From positions 27,345,048-27,409,047 of the forward strand of contig CM019220.1 in the NCBI GenBank assembly GCA_009741485.1: a stretch of DNA of 64,000 nt. The letters are read 5' to 3'. The stretch comes from Malurus cyaneus samueli (taxonomy: Eukaryota > Chordata > Aves > Passeriformes > Maluridae). The notes under the pieces were generated by a model that had not been told where the DNA came from, ran no database searches, and saw nothing but the letters and a program-made list of their open reading frames with translations. The position numbers and the translations under genes were made by a program. Positions 52,205-64,000 of the stretch are shown in pieces; position 1 is the first letter of the stretch; each line of letters begins with the position of its first letter.

Positions 52205-52602
52205 AACATCCAAGAATTGAGATTGTTCAGCCTGGACAAGAGAAAGCTCTCCACCCCCACTGCCTATAGGGTCTCTAAGAGAGCTAGAGAGTGGCTGTGG
52301 AGAGGGGCTGAAGGACCAGGACAAGGAGGAATGGTTCACGCTGCCAGAGGTCTGAATTAGTTGGGATTTTGGGGAGAAATTCTTCCCTGTGAGGGTGCTA
52401 AGGCCCTGGCACAAGTTGCCCAGAGCAGCTGTGGCTGTCCCACCCCTGGAAGTGTCCAAGGCCATTTTGGATGGGCCTTGGAGCAACCTGGTCTGGTGGA
52501 AAGTGTTCCTGCCAATGGCAGGGGGGTGGGACTGGATGAGCTTTAAAGTTCATTCCAACCCAAACTGTTGTATAATTTTCTCGTTCTATGATTCTAAGTA
52601 CA
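52205..52602 (+). repeat. CR1 LINE 3' end, ~400 bp
   Basis: It contains ttgttcagcctggacaagag, 'gagggtgctaaggccctgg', the cacccctggaagtgtccaag block, gccttggagcaacctggtct, and an end with cgttctatgattc. Confidence 0.93.
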
Positions 52603-55600
52603 AAGGAGGATTCAAACCTGGAAACAGCAATGAGATAAGAAAAGGAACAGTAACAGCAACAATATTACTAACAAAGGGGGTGATTCACATGCAGAAATGC
52701 TGACCCAGACTCTGAGACAATGAATGATGGCAGAAAATGCTGCTCTGTTTTTTTTTTTGACTGCAAGCCAGAGAGTCCCTACCCCCCACCCTGGCAGTGG
52801 TGTGAGGTGGTATGGAATAATCCCCAGGTCCTGGCTAAACTCGGACATACCTCTGCAAAACCAGCTGCAAGCACTTTGCAGCCCCAAGAAGCATTACTGA
52901 CGAAGGGCTCTGTGTGTGTAGCTCTTTCCAGGGTGGCATCAACGTAGGGTCCCTGTCCCTCAGGCTGCCTGTGGATTTCCCAGCACCTTTAGGTGGCTGC
53001 AGCCAGAGCTGGTCACTGGAAATTTGGACACCAACACTGTGGTTGCCCAGCACTTTTTCCTTGCTCAGCCTGCTTGCTGGGTCCCATTCTTTCCCTTCCA
53101 GCCTCGGGGAGCCAAGAGAACTGAAGCCTGATTATCTGTGAAGGGGTGACTGACCCAGTGGATGTGTTGAGCAGGGTGACCTCCTTTTTTACTGCCTGGT
53201 AGCTGTCCCCAGGTGAAGGTGTTGGGCCAGTGACCCCCTTTAGTCCCTCCTGCATCCAGGCTGGTGGCCGTCAATGTGCATGCACAGCATCACTGCACAA
53301 CACATTCACGCCTTCCCTTCACCTCGGATGGGCCGGCGCCATCGTCACTCGGCTTTGTGTGTAGCTCTGAGCTCGCTGTTTGCAATTGTTGGTCCCCCGG
53401 GAATGTAGCAGCAGTTAAACATGTGAGTGTTTAGAGCTCCAGTTCACAGCCTGCTGCTGCAGGCATCTCCTGCCCCCGCCATCCGAGCAGTTGAGCAAAG
53501 GACTTAAAATCTGCCAGGAAACAGGCGTCTGAGACACAGAGTCGCCTTCGCAGTTGGCATGTTTTCAGGATGATAAAAGCTTTCACGCCTTTTTTTTTTC
53601 TTTTTTAGATAGCAGGGTGGGAAAAAAATAGCTTCCAAGCTGTAAGGAGTAGTTGTACCAGAGGGGAGGGCGGGGGCCCAACCCCGCAGCTCCAGACTTG
53701 GCAAGAAGTGAGTAAGCAGCAAATGCACCACGACTCGGGACTGGAGAAATTTGGGGCTACTTTTTTGATCTGTTCTCTTTCTTGTTGGGGATTCTGCCTT
53801 TGAAGGCTGTGTCTGAAAGCGGGAGCTGGGGTATCCTGTCCATCTGGTGGTACCGGTGGATATTTTCAGCTACACTCAAAGCAGTGGGTGGAAGGGGATT
53901 CTCCCTTCCCAGCGGCTCATGGGTAGTGTTGGTGGTGTGCAGGGATATTTTTTAATATCCCTGCTCTTACTGTTCCCACGTTTCTCCGTGGTACCGGTGA
54001 TGGCTCGTTGGTTGGTTCCTGCTGGAGCAGGGTTTGCATCAGGGCAGCAGCACAGCACGGAAAGGCGCAGTGAGTCACAGGGACCTGGTCCCAGCCCTCT
54101 GTCTAACCCAAGGAAATCCCTTGGCTTGTGAGCACGGAGCCTCCCTCCTTATTCCTTCTGCTTGCTGCCTTGCCTGCCCTGGAAAGTTTTCCTTACAGAC
54201 CTCATACGAGTCCCCTTCGCCGGTGGAAAATAGAAAATACAACTTTTGCCAGGTAGAGAGCACTTTTGCTTACACTCTGAAGCCATGAGCTGCCTTGTGT
54301 GCCCATGGCTTGCTCTGTTCCCCTGGAGCTAAGCACATGTGGTGGCTTTTGCCAGCAGAGCCCCTGTCAGCCCCGGCACTGAGGCACATGCTGGGCTGGA
54401 GCTGGCTGCCTCCCAGACTGCTGGGGAAACCTTGTGGCTGCTGGGGTCCAGATGGCCTGTCCCAGCTGCTGGGGCTGGGGGGCTGCCCTGGGCTCCCTGA
54501 GGTGATTCCCAGCTTCTCCCCTCCACCAGCTGAGAGCAGGCCCTGGGTTGTGTCATGGTCTAGTGTGACTCCAGCCTTGAGCTACACCTCTTACGCTGTG
54601 CTTAGGGTGCTAGTGGCATCAGGTGAGGAGCATGGGAGTATTGGGAGCATTGCATCTCTGCTGCACCATGGTTGTTGTCCCCTGCTCCTTGGCTAAGGCA
54701 CACCAGGACTGACTCCCTTCCCGTGCATTTCTTCACCACAGCCACTGGTCAGTCTGAGCTTTGAGCCTCTGTGGGTCATTTGGGGTGCATCCGTAGGTTT
54801 GCTGTGTGGGGGTGGGTGAGGAGTTTTCTCCCAGCTCACAGAAAAGATCTGCGCTTCTCCCCCTTCCCCAGCCTCAATAGTAACCAATCACCCAGCTCAC
54901 AGGAGAGTCAGCCTGGGGCAGCAGGGACATGGCTGCAGGTGGCAGCAAACCCCTCCAGCTGTGGTGATGGTCCTCAGCAGTCCCAGTGTGGGCAGTGTGT
55001 CTGACCCAGCACTCGGGGAGCTCCAGACAGTTGAAACTCCAGTATCTCGTGCTCCTTCTGGCCCAGAATGTTGCTGGCAGAGCAGAGACTTTGCACTTCT
55101 GACCTTCTGCCACTCTAGCATGCTCCAGCATGTGCAGCCAGCTCTTTCTCCGGGTGGGGTTATTTCCCTGTCCAGATGCCCTCTTTCCTGGCTGATCCTT
55201 ACATTTCCCACACTCATACTGGTTTCTCTTGCCCTTTATTTACCTCTGAAACCAGCCCAAGGTGGGTTCCTGCAGGAGAAGCCTCAGGGAACCTGAGGAA
55301 ATACAACATGCAAATTCGAGCTGCATGATGGTTCTGGAAGCTGATGAGGTTGGCACCAGCAACTCCTTTCATTGAGGTGTTGCACAAGAGAGGGGCAAAG
55401 GTGAATCACCTGATCCAGCCTTTGCCTCGGAGCAGAGCCCCACTTGTCTCTGCCCAGAAGCACAGGTTTCACCATGGCCTTTTCTCCCTTGTCTGGTGGC
55501 AGCACTGCCCTTGGTGGCCATCCTGCGTGGATGTGCTGTCACAGGGCTGTGTCCTGGCCTTTTCAGAGCAGTCAGGTAGGATGACCTTCTCCTGGGAGGT

Positions 55601-58283
55601 GCAGTCCCGTGCCTGCTCATCCTTCCTGACCTTTCACCAGTTACTAATCCCAGGAGGGCTCTTCCTCTTATCCGATAGCAGCTCAGTTTCTTTAAGAGCT
55701 TTCGGGTATTCTTTAAGTGCTTAAGAGCATTGCCACATAGCATTTTGAAATCCTTATGAAGTCCGGTTAATTGGATCACCCTTATCTCCATACTCACCAT
55801 TTCCTTGCAAGGGAAAACCATGCCCTGCATGCAGACTCCTCCCAGTGAGGTAATTGTCCGGGATCTGCTGATTGTGCTCCTAACCACGGTTGCTTCAGTG
55901 TGAGGCATTAAACCTGGCTTTGTGCTTTCAATTTGATGAGCAATTTAATCCTGTTTAGACGTTTCTTCTGGGAGAGGCAGCAGTGTGTGGCTCTGTGGTT
56001 TCTCTCTGCCCAGTCCTGATGCCTCACTGGGTGCTCTGGCAACCCAAACCGGGAGTGGCATCAGGGGTGGCAGTTTGCTGACAGGGGGACAAGATTTTTG
56101 TGGTGGCTTTCTTTTCTTTAACTGATTCAATTGTTTCCTTACGAGGAAGCTGTCAAATAGTGCAAACAAAATGCAATGCCTTGCCAGCAGCAAGATTTTT
56201 AAGATTTAGACCTTTGCATCCGGATGCTCTGAGATTTTCCAGACTGTGTGCTTCCAAGTAGGATGCATAAAATAATAATCTAAGGGTTTCTTTCTGCTTT
56301 AACGAGTGGTGTTTCATGCCAGATGGGGTGTGTTGGTGACCCTGCTTGAACTCAGTCTGATTTGTACATGAACCACACAGGTCTGCCTGTATCTGCTCCT
56401 TGTGGCTTGTCATCCCCAAACATCTGGGGACATGCAGTTGTCCCCGATGGTCCCATCCCAGGGCAGTGAGGAGTGGGGTTTGGACCCATGCTTAGTGTTC
56501 TTAAATTGAGAATTTCTGTGGTTTAATGCAATGCAGGTTCCTTTTGAGACTGATTGAGCCATGACCAGGGGTTTGCTGCTGGTCTGTCTGCTCTAAGAGT
56601 ATGTAGGATGCAGTTTGCTTCGGAGGATGTTGACAGTTCCATACACATGTTGTTTGTCTGATGCTCCCTGGACTTGGTTTCAGCAACACAAGTAGGAGAG
56701 GAAGCTTAGACAAAGAAATGTCCCAAACAGGAAGGTGCTAGAAAGGGAACAAATGTCAGGCCCCGAGCAGGTAAAAGTAGATGATGCCAGGATATCCTCC
56801 CAAGGGAAGGAGATGAAGGAAGAGATAATCACTCTGGCGAAGGCACCCCTTTGTTCCAGCTCAGCCAGCCCAGGGGGATGGACAAACTGTTCTCAGCTGA
56901 ACACTTGATCTTTATTTTAAGTGTGGTTTGTCCTGCTTTAGCAGGCACTGTTTGAGGGATTGATGGACAGAAGCCAACCCATGTGAGAAGAGAGGCAAAC
57001 AAGAGTGGCATCCGTGGGGGATGCTGCTGCTCCTGGCCCACTCTCTCCGCAGGCAGGGAAGGGAGGAGGGGACTGCTCAGAGCCCTGCAGTGGAGCAGGG
57101 CCCCGGGGGGATCAGTGCCTGCTGCAGCTGCGAGGGCTGCAGGCCCAGACAGCCTGATGGGTTTATGAACACATCCACATCGGTGGCGCCACGGCCCAGA
57201 GCTCTGCCGGCGGCTCCCAGCAGTGCTGGTACTCTAGGCAGAGAGGAGCTGGCTGTGTTTACAGCTGTTTTGGGTACACTTCACCTGAATGTATTTGCAG
57301 CTGTCCTGGGTACTGTAATCACTGCTCACCAATGTGATGGTTCAGCTAAACACCTTCCACTTCACTGGTGAAACAGCCCCTGCGTGTCTCATGAGCCCTT
57401 TAGCTTTGGGAGCAGGAGTGTTCCTGTGGGATGACACGTACCTCTTAGAAATCTTTTGGTGTTCCTCCTCCTGCCTTTGCCAGCTTGCTACTCCACAAGG
57501 AATGGGTTAAATCCTCCCTCCTTTTTGCAGCATGGATTTGGAAGCAGATTCCCCAGGCTTGGCAGCTGCTCCACTGAGGATCTTACGGCGACAGCAGGGA
57601 GAAACTACCAAGCCTGGATCTGCTGCCAGGGCTTTCCAGGAATGCAGATTCTGTTGGGTCGGTGGCACAGAATGGTGGAGGAGGTGCTGGGTCTGGCAGT
57701 GCATCCACCACATCCTCAGGTGAGGTTAAGGACTCTAAAAGTAGGTCTGGATGAACTGGCACGCCAGATGCAAGGTGTGCCTCCAGTATGGTCGATGAAA
57801 AATCATATTGCAGAGTTGTGCACCAGGACCAGCACATGGGGCTGTATTCAGCATGTGTGGGGACCCCAAGGACCAAGAGCAGTTTGCAAATCAGGTTGCC
57901 CTGAGGTGGAAAATAGAGTGTGGAAACCATGAAGCTGCCTTTGGCTTGTGGTATTTGAAACGTGCCTTGCTCAGTTCTATGAGTGACAGCCTAATATTTC
58001 TGATTTCCTAGGATTTTGATGAAAAAATCGTTGTTAAAGAGCCGTTAATTTATTAAAGTGACTTTACAGAGAACAAACCAAGCCAGAAAAAAACCCCTCA
58101 CACAACGTTTGAACGATTTGGAAAGATGTGATGTTTCATAAGCACCAGCACCTGAGTGACAGTGGCTCAGCTCAGCAAGGACAGTGCTGTTTGGGGAGGG
58201 AGCCCCTTTCATCCCAGAGTGGCAGGGAGCAGATGATCCATGAGGAGCCTGGGAAGACATGACCCTTTCCTTGACACATCTTA
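52603..58283. other. Intergenic region between SLX9 and ADARB1
   Basis: About 5.7 kb with no recognised gene. Homopolymer-rich spots lie at about 52748 (T) and 53587 (T/C). The stretch 57000-57230 is locally GC-rich with several CpGs. It could be a distal regulatory element or an upstream ADARB1 exon region, but nothing specific supports that. Confidence 0.5.
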
Positions 58284-58460
58284 CAGAATCGTGGAATGGG
58301 TCAGGCTGGAAGGGAGCACAGTGGATCATCGGATCCAACCTCTCTGCTCAGGCAGGATCATCCCAGAGCTCACGGCACAGGATTGTGTCCAGCAGTGATC
58401 TCCCCAATATCCTGGTGGGACACAATCACTTTGGCCAGTGTCACAGAGGTGGAACTGAAG
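58284..58460 (-). repeat. CR1 LINE 3' fragment
   Basis: The plus strand starts agaatcgtggaatgggtcag, then tggaagggagcacagtggat, 'ggcaggatcatcccagagc' and 'acaggattgtgtccagcag'. This is the reverse complement of a CR1-type end. Confidence 0.85.
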
Positions 58461-58784
58461 AAAGTGGTTTTGTTTCCTGCCTTGACTGCTGATCCTAAGG
58501 CAGGGGAAAAATGCAGTAGTCAGTGTTGAGGTCCTTGAGCTTAAAATAAAATAGGATAAGAAAACACAGACAGGCATTCCTAGAGGTGAAGGCGTCAGCA
58601 GCCAAGAGCAGCCTGCCTGCTGGCGCTGCTGCTCCCGAGCAGGGCAGAGGGGAAGGGTTGTGCCTGAAGGAAGTATAAAAATAGATTGTTGTTTCCAGCA
58701 CTGGTCCTTTTTGCCCTCCTCCGTGTGAATGCCTGCATGGATCCTTACCCCATCAGGAACAGGGAGAGAAGAAGCCAGAGCCAC

Positions 58785-59032
58785 TCAGTGCTGCACCTGG
58801 AGCCCGTGTTGGGTGCTGAAGGGACATGGTGATGTGGGTGTGACCACCCAAACGCTCTGGAGAAAGGTGAGAAGGCACACACAGTTCTCAGCACCAAGTT
58901 TTAGTAATACCAAGGTGGTTGATGTAGCAACACTTGTCAACACCAGGACCAGAGAACATGGCCTCAAGCAGTACAAGGGGAGGTTTGGATTGGATGTTAG
59001 GGAAAATTCCTTGACTGAAAGGGTGGTCAGGT
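58785..59032 (+). repeat. CR1 LINE fragment, internally rearranged
   Basis: It carries 'tggagcccgtgttgggtgct', then an interruption, then ggaccagagaacatggcctc, 'ggggaggtttggattggat' and 'ccttgactgaaagggtggtc', where it breaks off before the usual 3' tail. Confidence 0.8.
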
Positions 59033-59324
59033 AAACCTCAAAGGGACAAAGCTGGGAAAGTTAAGATTTCTGTTCGACCTGTTGATGTTTGTGGTCATCT
59101 GTGGTCCAGAATGAGATTTTGGGACATGATGAAAGTGCTCTGAAGGATGGAAATGAGAAGTGATACCAGGATGCAAGCCTGAAAACCCTCAAAAACTGTG
59201 AAGAGCAAGGTCAGCATTGCATTCCCCTGTGTCCTGCAGAATCCCATGGGCTGAGCGTGGTTCAGGACCTGCAGAAGTCTTTAAACTGCAGTGACCTGAA
59301 GTGGTTTTAAACTGACAGTGAGTA

Positions 59325-59570
59325 TTGGTTGAGATTGGATATTGGGATGGGAATTGGGAATTCCTGTCTGTGAGGGTGCTGAGGCCCTGGCACAGGTTGT
59401 CCAGAGAAGCTGTAGTGTTGGAACACCTGAAGTGTTCCAGGCCAGGCTGGACAGGGCTTAGAGCAACGTGGGATAGCGGAAAGTGTCCTTGCCCATGGCA
59501 GGGGGTGGAATGGGATGAGCTGTAAGGTCCCTTCCAACCCAACCCATTCTGGGATTCTGTGATTCTTATG
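59325..59570 (+). repeat. CR1 LINE 3' end
   Basis: It starts with gagattggatattgggatgg, then 'gagggtgctgaggccctgg', the aggctggacagggcttagag block, 'cccttccaacccaacccatt' and a terminal 'gattctgtgattctta'. It overlaps the consensus of the 58785 copy, so it is a separate insertion. Confidence 0.92.
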
Positions 59571-59899
59571 TCAAGAACAAAACGCAAGTCACAAACCTGC
59601 TCCTCAGGTAACCACATGCTTTTGTTCTAACCCTGCCGTCACAAACAGCCAAGCTTTAACGCAATTATTCAATCCTTTTAGGATCCCTGTTCTTTAGGAG
59701 GCTGAAGCCCTAACACACATAAAGAGCCATACACGTGGTGGAAGCACTGATGAACTTTACCGATGGTGTTTGGGTGGAGATCTCCCACTGCTTTCTGGAA
59801 AACACTGTTTGGCCTTCTCATTTTGGCGCGGTGGGATGCACTCGGACACGGCCAGCGCATCCAGGATCACGCTGGAATGGTAGAGGCTCAGTGCTCGGG

Positions 59900-61090
59900 C
59901 CCCGTGAAGGGTGCTGGGTGCCCGGGGGCGAGCTGGGGCGTTGTCCCGGCGGTGGCGGTGGTGCGGGCCGGTGCCGGCCCGGCCCGGCTGTGGGGGTGCG
60001 GCCCTGCGGCGGGGAGGGCGAACCGTGCACTGTGGCCCCGCCCGGCCCGCCCCGCCCCGCGCTCGCCCAATCAGCGCGGGCTGTCCTCAGCGCCCGGGCC
60101 CGCCCCTCGCTCCCCGTTGCCGTCTCTGCCGCGCGCGAACGCGCGAGAGCCCTTGGCCCCGCCCCGTGCGCGCCGGCCCCTCCAATGGGAGTGACGGAGC
60201 CCCCCGCGGCCGCCCCCCGCGCGCGCGGCCCGCCAATGGGAGCGAGTCGCCGGCCGAGCCCCGCCCCCCGCGCGCGCGCGCGCCGCTGGCGGGGCTCGCG
60301 CCGCTGGCGGGCCGGCGCGGCCTGCACGTCGGCGGCGGCGCGCGCACGGAGCCGCGGCGGCGGCGGCGCAGCGGGGCCTGCGGGGCTCGGCCGGGACCGC
60401 GCATGGCGGAGCGGCGGCGGCGGGGCCCGGGCAGCGGCGCGGCGCCGCGACAGGTGAGCCGGGCTGCGGCGGCGGCGGGAGCGCCCGCGGGACCTGTCCA
60501 GTCCTGACGCGGCGGCAGGTGCCGGTGCCGGTGGCGGCGGCCCGGTCGCCCGCACCTGTTGAGCGCGGCGGGGCTGGGCGGGCCGTGCCGCGGCGGGGTG
60601 CCGGTGCGGGGGCGCATGCGGCGCGGACCGGGGCCGGCCGTTCCCGCGGTGGGCGGGGCGGGCGCCCGGCGGGCTCACCGGGCAGGGGCCGCGGCGGCGG
60701 CGGCGACGAGGCCATTTTGGGGGGTGGCGTACCGCGGGAAGTTTGCCCCGGCTGCCCGACCCGGGAGCTCCCGAGCGGGACCCACCGCCCGTCACGGCGC
60801 CTTCTCTGGCCGCTGTTCGCCGCGGGGAGCGGGGAAGCGGCACTGACCGCCCGGCACGGCGCCTGCCCCGGGGAAGTGGGAACCCGCTGTTCCCGGCACC
60901 CGCTGCCCCGGGGGCTGGCCCGGCCGCTCGGCTCTTCCCTCGCTGTCCCCCGGGCCGTCGTGCTCCTCCGGCGTCGCCGGGTCCGGCCGCCCCCGGCACC
61001 CCTGCCCGCTCTCTGCAGCAGGGAGGCGGCGTGTCCTTGGAGAGCAGCTCGGGCGTGAAACGCGGCTGCACATCCCAGCGCCTTTCCTTC
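59900..61090 (+). promoter_or_regulatory. ADARB1: CpG-island promoter, probably of ADARB1
   Basis: An extremely GC- and CpG-rich block. CCAAT boxes lie at 60067, 60182 and 60233, the last two inside a duplicated CCAATGGGAG element. There are many GC boxes, a (CG)7 run at 60269-60282, and a tandem 13-mer (cgccgctggcggg) at 60281 and 60299. Assignment to ADARB1 rests on conserved gene order (ITGB2-SLX9-ADARB1) and on the plus-strand splice donor at 60454. Confidence 0.7.
60310..60453 (+). other. ADARB1: Probable ADARB1 first exon (5' UTR or alternative N terminus)
   Basis: ADARB1 encodes the ADAR2 adenosine deaminase, which edits double-stranded RNA in the nucleus. An exon-like segment ends CGACAG|GTGAGC, a consensus donor at 60454. 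An ATG at 60403 opens 17 codons (MAERRRRGPGSGAAPRQ) in phase 0 to that donor. The usual ADAR2 start (MDIEDEE...) and its domains are not in the window, so this is most simply a 5' UTR exon with an upstream ATG. It could also be an alternative N terminus. The start coordinate is a guess. The gene identity is inferred from synteny. Confidence 0.55.
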
Positions 61091-64000
61091 CCGGCTGGAT
61101 AAACCCCCACCAGAGCCCTTTTCCATCTGTTGCCGTGGCCCCCGGTGTGTTTCGTGGTTCCTTCGGGATTTCGTGGGATTTGGGCTGTGCTGGAGCAAAA
61201 CTGCAGTCGTGAGATCTGTGACTGTGCTTTTGAAAGTCTGGGTAGCTTAAAAAAACAGAAGCGAAAGGCTTCAGAAGGGTGCCCAGCCTGGTGACCGAGG
61301 GCACCGCTGGCCTGGACCACCCCTACTCTGCCCATTTTCACTTCGTACCACTTTTTTTTGGTGGTATGTTAACAAGAAAAGCAACTGCATGTATTTTTTA
61401 GCATAAACAAGACTAGGGTCTCATTTGTTATTTTGTTTTTTATTCTGTCCAAGTGGTGGTAAGCTTACTGGAGCTGCTGGGATCCGCAGGCATCCTGCTT
61501 GCTCTGTGAGTTCTCCATCACCACTGAGAGTGAAGACGTTCTTGGAGCTGTTTTATGCTGGAGAGTGGCAGCAGGCCAACCTTTCTGGACGTGCAAGATG
61601 TTTAGAGTAATTAGTGATGGAATACCCTTTTAAAATAATTGTTTGGGTTTATCTAGCACTCAGTTGTAGTGATATCTACCTCTAAAAATAGGCAGGCCTC
61701 TGTGTAATGAGTCTGGTAGTATAAACAAGTCAAGTCTTGAATGACTGTTGTTACTTTTGGGATGTCCAAGATAGATGCCTTTGGGGGTTTTGCCAAATCT
61801 TCTTACGTTTTTTTTTCCTTCTGCAGTGGACTATGTTTCTTGGCCCTTACGCCGTGTAGTTGTGTGCACTGACCAGAGGCAAAGCTCAGTAACCCTCACT
61901 GTTCAGCTGCACAGAAAAGCTTCCCATTGCTCTTCTGGCAGCTCACGATCAGTCCTGGTATTCCCATGAATTCCGTGCTCACATGGAGAGGGCCAGCAAT
62001 GGGCTCTGCTGGGTGCATTGTCCCTGTTCTGATGTACTCCCCTCTGTGAATTCAGTGCAGAGCCCTGTTTATCTGTGCTCTGATTCCACAGCTTTCTGTG
62101 AGACAGAGACAGAGCAGCTCAGAAGTGATCCTGGCAGTGCTGCTCCTTCCTGAGATGCCTTCCCCAAGTTTCCTGGGGTACATCTGCATGAGCACACTGT
62201 TCTTGCTTTCAGGAGTTGGGAAGAAGGATGGCACGAGGAGTTTTCTCACGTTTTGCTGCGTGGTTTATCAGAGTGTGACGGATGAGCCCAGCCTCTCATG
62301 CTTGTTGAAGTTTGTTTTCAGCAGCCAGCATGCTGGCTGAGGCATCTCTGTGTTGCTGATGTTCAAGAGCACTGGCTCTTCAGCTTGAGAGAGACAAAAC
62401 AGCCAACTTTTTCAGCAGGAGGAGTGTTGGCTCAATGAGCATTTGTTTTCTGAGAAGATACCAGGGAGTGCACTGCGCTCAGTTTTTGAAACAGGAGGTG
62501 TCTCATATCTTTGCTCACACTGTGCTCTCAGACCTCAGCTCACTTTGATACTGCCCCCTGTTACCCACATTTGTCTGCTGAGTTGGAAGTTTAGTGCCCA
62601 TTTGTGGGCTGTATGTGTTTTGGAAATGGAAATGCAGTTCCATAAGCCCTCAGTGGCAGGCCTCTGGCTTGCTATGAGCACAAAGGTCTTTTGGAGTACT
62701 TTTATTATAGCTAAATGGAACTTTCTTCTCTTTTAAAAGCCATCCGTGTTTTGGTTTAAGTGAGTAAAACCTAAATGGCTGGGCTTATTAGCTCAGAGGC
62801 AGTATGGGACAGAGACCAGGTCAAACTCTGCTACTCCCTGGCAAACTCATGCCTACGCTTGCCAAAAACCTCAGACTGCTGCCTCTGGTTGTTCCCAGTC
62901 GCTCGGTCAGAGATCCTGTGTGGGAACAAAGGGTTCCTGCTAAACAGCGTGATGGCAGACACTGCAGTGAGAGAGCCGTGGGACAGACCATGAGTGTAAC
63001 ATGCCCTGTCAGCAACTCAGCATCAGCGTTGTTGAAGTGTCTCCTGTGGCTTGAGGAGCTTTTGGGAATGGCACTGCTGGTTGTACATCAAGTGGGGAAT
63101 GTTTCAGGGCTGGGTTGAGTGTGTTGGTGCTTCGAGGTGCCAGGATGGTTTCAGGTGAGGCTGAAATGGGTTGTTTCCAAGTGCTTGCAGTGATTGTCTT
63201 GTTAGGCTGATGATTCTTGTGTTTGAAATTGTGGAGATGCAGTACTCTGAGGGTCTTTTCTTGGATGTCTGAGGAGTAGGTCTGATGAAGAGAGACCAGA
63301 GCTCTCAGTGCTGTTTCTGTGACTTCTGAAACCAGTAGATACTTGGCAGCTTTGAAACTCAGACCATCCAGCTGGTGCAGCGTGGATTGCAGCTTATATT
63401 TAAGTACCAAAGATTGAAACTGTGGGTTTTGGCTGTATTTATCAGTGGAAGCTATTATTTATGTTTCTTGGTTTTAAAGGAAATACCCTTATGATGAAAT
63501 GCTGCCTGAACAAAAAAAAAAAAAAAAAAAAAGCGGTGAATGATTATGTAAGCAAGTGAAATGACGCTTTAAAGCAAGTTTCTTTCCTATTTGGAGACAG
63601 TGTGGCTGTTTTTTTTTTGTTGCTCTTTCCTGCTGTTCATCATTTTAAAATCCTTTTAATGAATTTTTTTTATGGTACTTACGAGAATAGTTGTTTTTGC
63701 AATTTAAGTCCTTGAAGAGGCCATCAGCAGGCTCTGGGAGCTAGCAGGAGCTATTTGGGACTGTAGCTGACCAAGGCAGCAGCACATGTGTGCATTTAAG
63801 TCATAATTAAGGTTAAAAAAACCCGAAGAAACCCATGTAACTGCTATTACTGTGGGAGCCGAGCTCAGAGGATGCTCAGGACAGTCGTTCTCTCAAGAAT
63901 GCCTGGCTGCAAAGGGATTTGGGATCTTTTTCTGTTCTCGGCCTCCGGGTCAGCTGCAGTGTGTGTCCGTCCCCGAGCCAAGGGAATCCATCACCTCCAC
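60454..64000 (+). other. ADARB1: Probable ADARB1 intron 1 (5' part)
   Basis: After the CpG island fades at about 61090 the sequence is ordinary, with no exon of ADAR2 (double-stranded RNA-binding or deaminase motifs) and no CR1 copy recognised. A poly(A) run lies at about 63512-63532. Confidence 0.5.
63511..63532 (+). repeat. Poly(A) run
   Basis: About 20 consecutive A. No retroposed gene or SINE body was recognised immediately upstream, so it is listed as a simple repeat. Confidence 0.85.

Noticed and set aside
59818..61341. A 507-codon open frame on the minus strand across the CpG island
   Set aside because: GC-rich sequence rarely makes stop codons. The translation is low-complexity Arg/Pro/Ala/Gly with no domain, and several frames on both strands are equally open. 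It is composition, not a gene.

Overview
This is vertebrate nuclear DNA, almost certainly from a bird and probably a passerine or other neoavian. It has split genes with GT/AG introns, CpG-island promoters, and about fifteen truncated copies whose ends look like the 3' end of the avian LINE CR1. There are no bacterial operons, CRISPR arrays or phage genes. The gene order ITGB2 - SLX9 (FAM207A) - ADARB1 matches human 21q22.3.

Layout. (1) 633-4119, minus strand: ten exons of the leukocyte integrin beta-2 chain (ITGB2/CD18), from the signal peptide to the start of the first I-EGF module. The remaining EGF modules, transmembrane segment and tail lie off the left edge. (2) 4120-10890: the ITGB2 upstream/intergenic region, with CR1 fragments and a probable minus-oriented solo LTR. 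(3) 10890-51355, plus strand: the ribosome-biogenesis gene SLX9. A CpG-island first exon is followed by five coding exons whose phases agree exactly, ending in a stop at 50856-50858 and a poly(A) signal at 51330. Its second intron is about 30.9 kb and holds most of the window's repeats. (4) 51356-59750: intergenic DNA with CR1 copies. (5) 59900-61090: a second, very GC-rich CpG island with three CCAAT boxes and an exon-like segment ending in a consensus donor at 60454. By position and orientation this is the likely ADARB1 5' exon. The rest of the window would be ADARB1 intron 1.

ITGB2 and SLX9 are divergent, and SLX9 and ADARB1 are in tandem. The three genes are not functionally linked: an immune adhesion receptor chain, a pre-40S ribosome factor and an RNA-editing deaminase. 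I found no convincing novel system. The points most worth checking are an apparent one-base frame break in SLX9 exon 1, an inverted CR1 pair inside SLX9 intron 2 that could form editable double-stranded RNA, and the duplicated CCAATGGGAG element of the ADARB1-side promoter.
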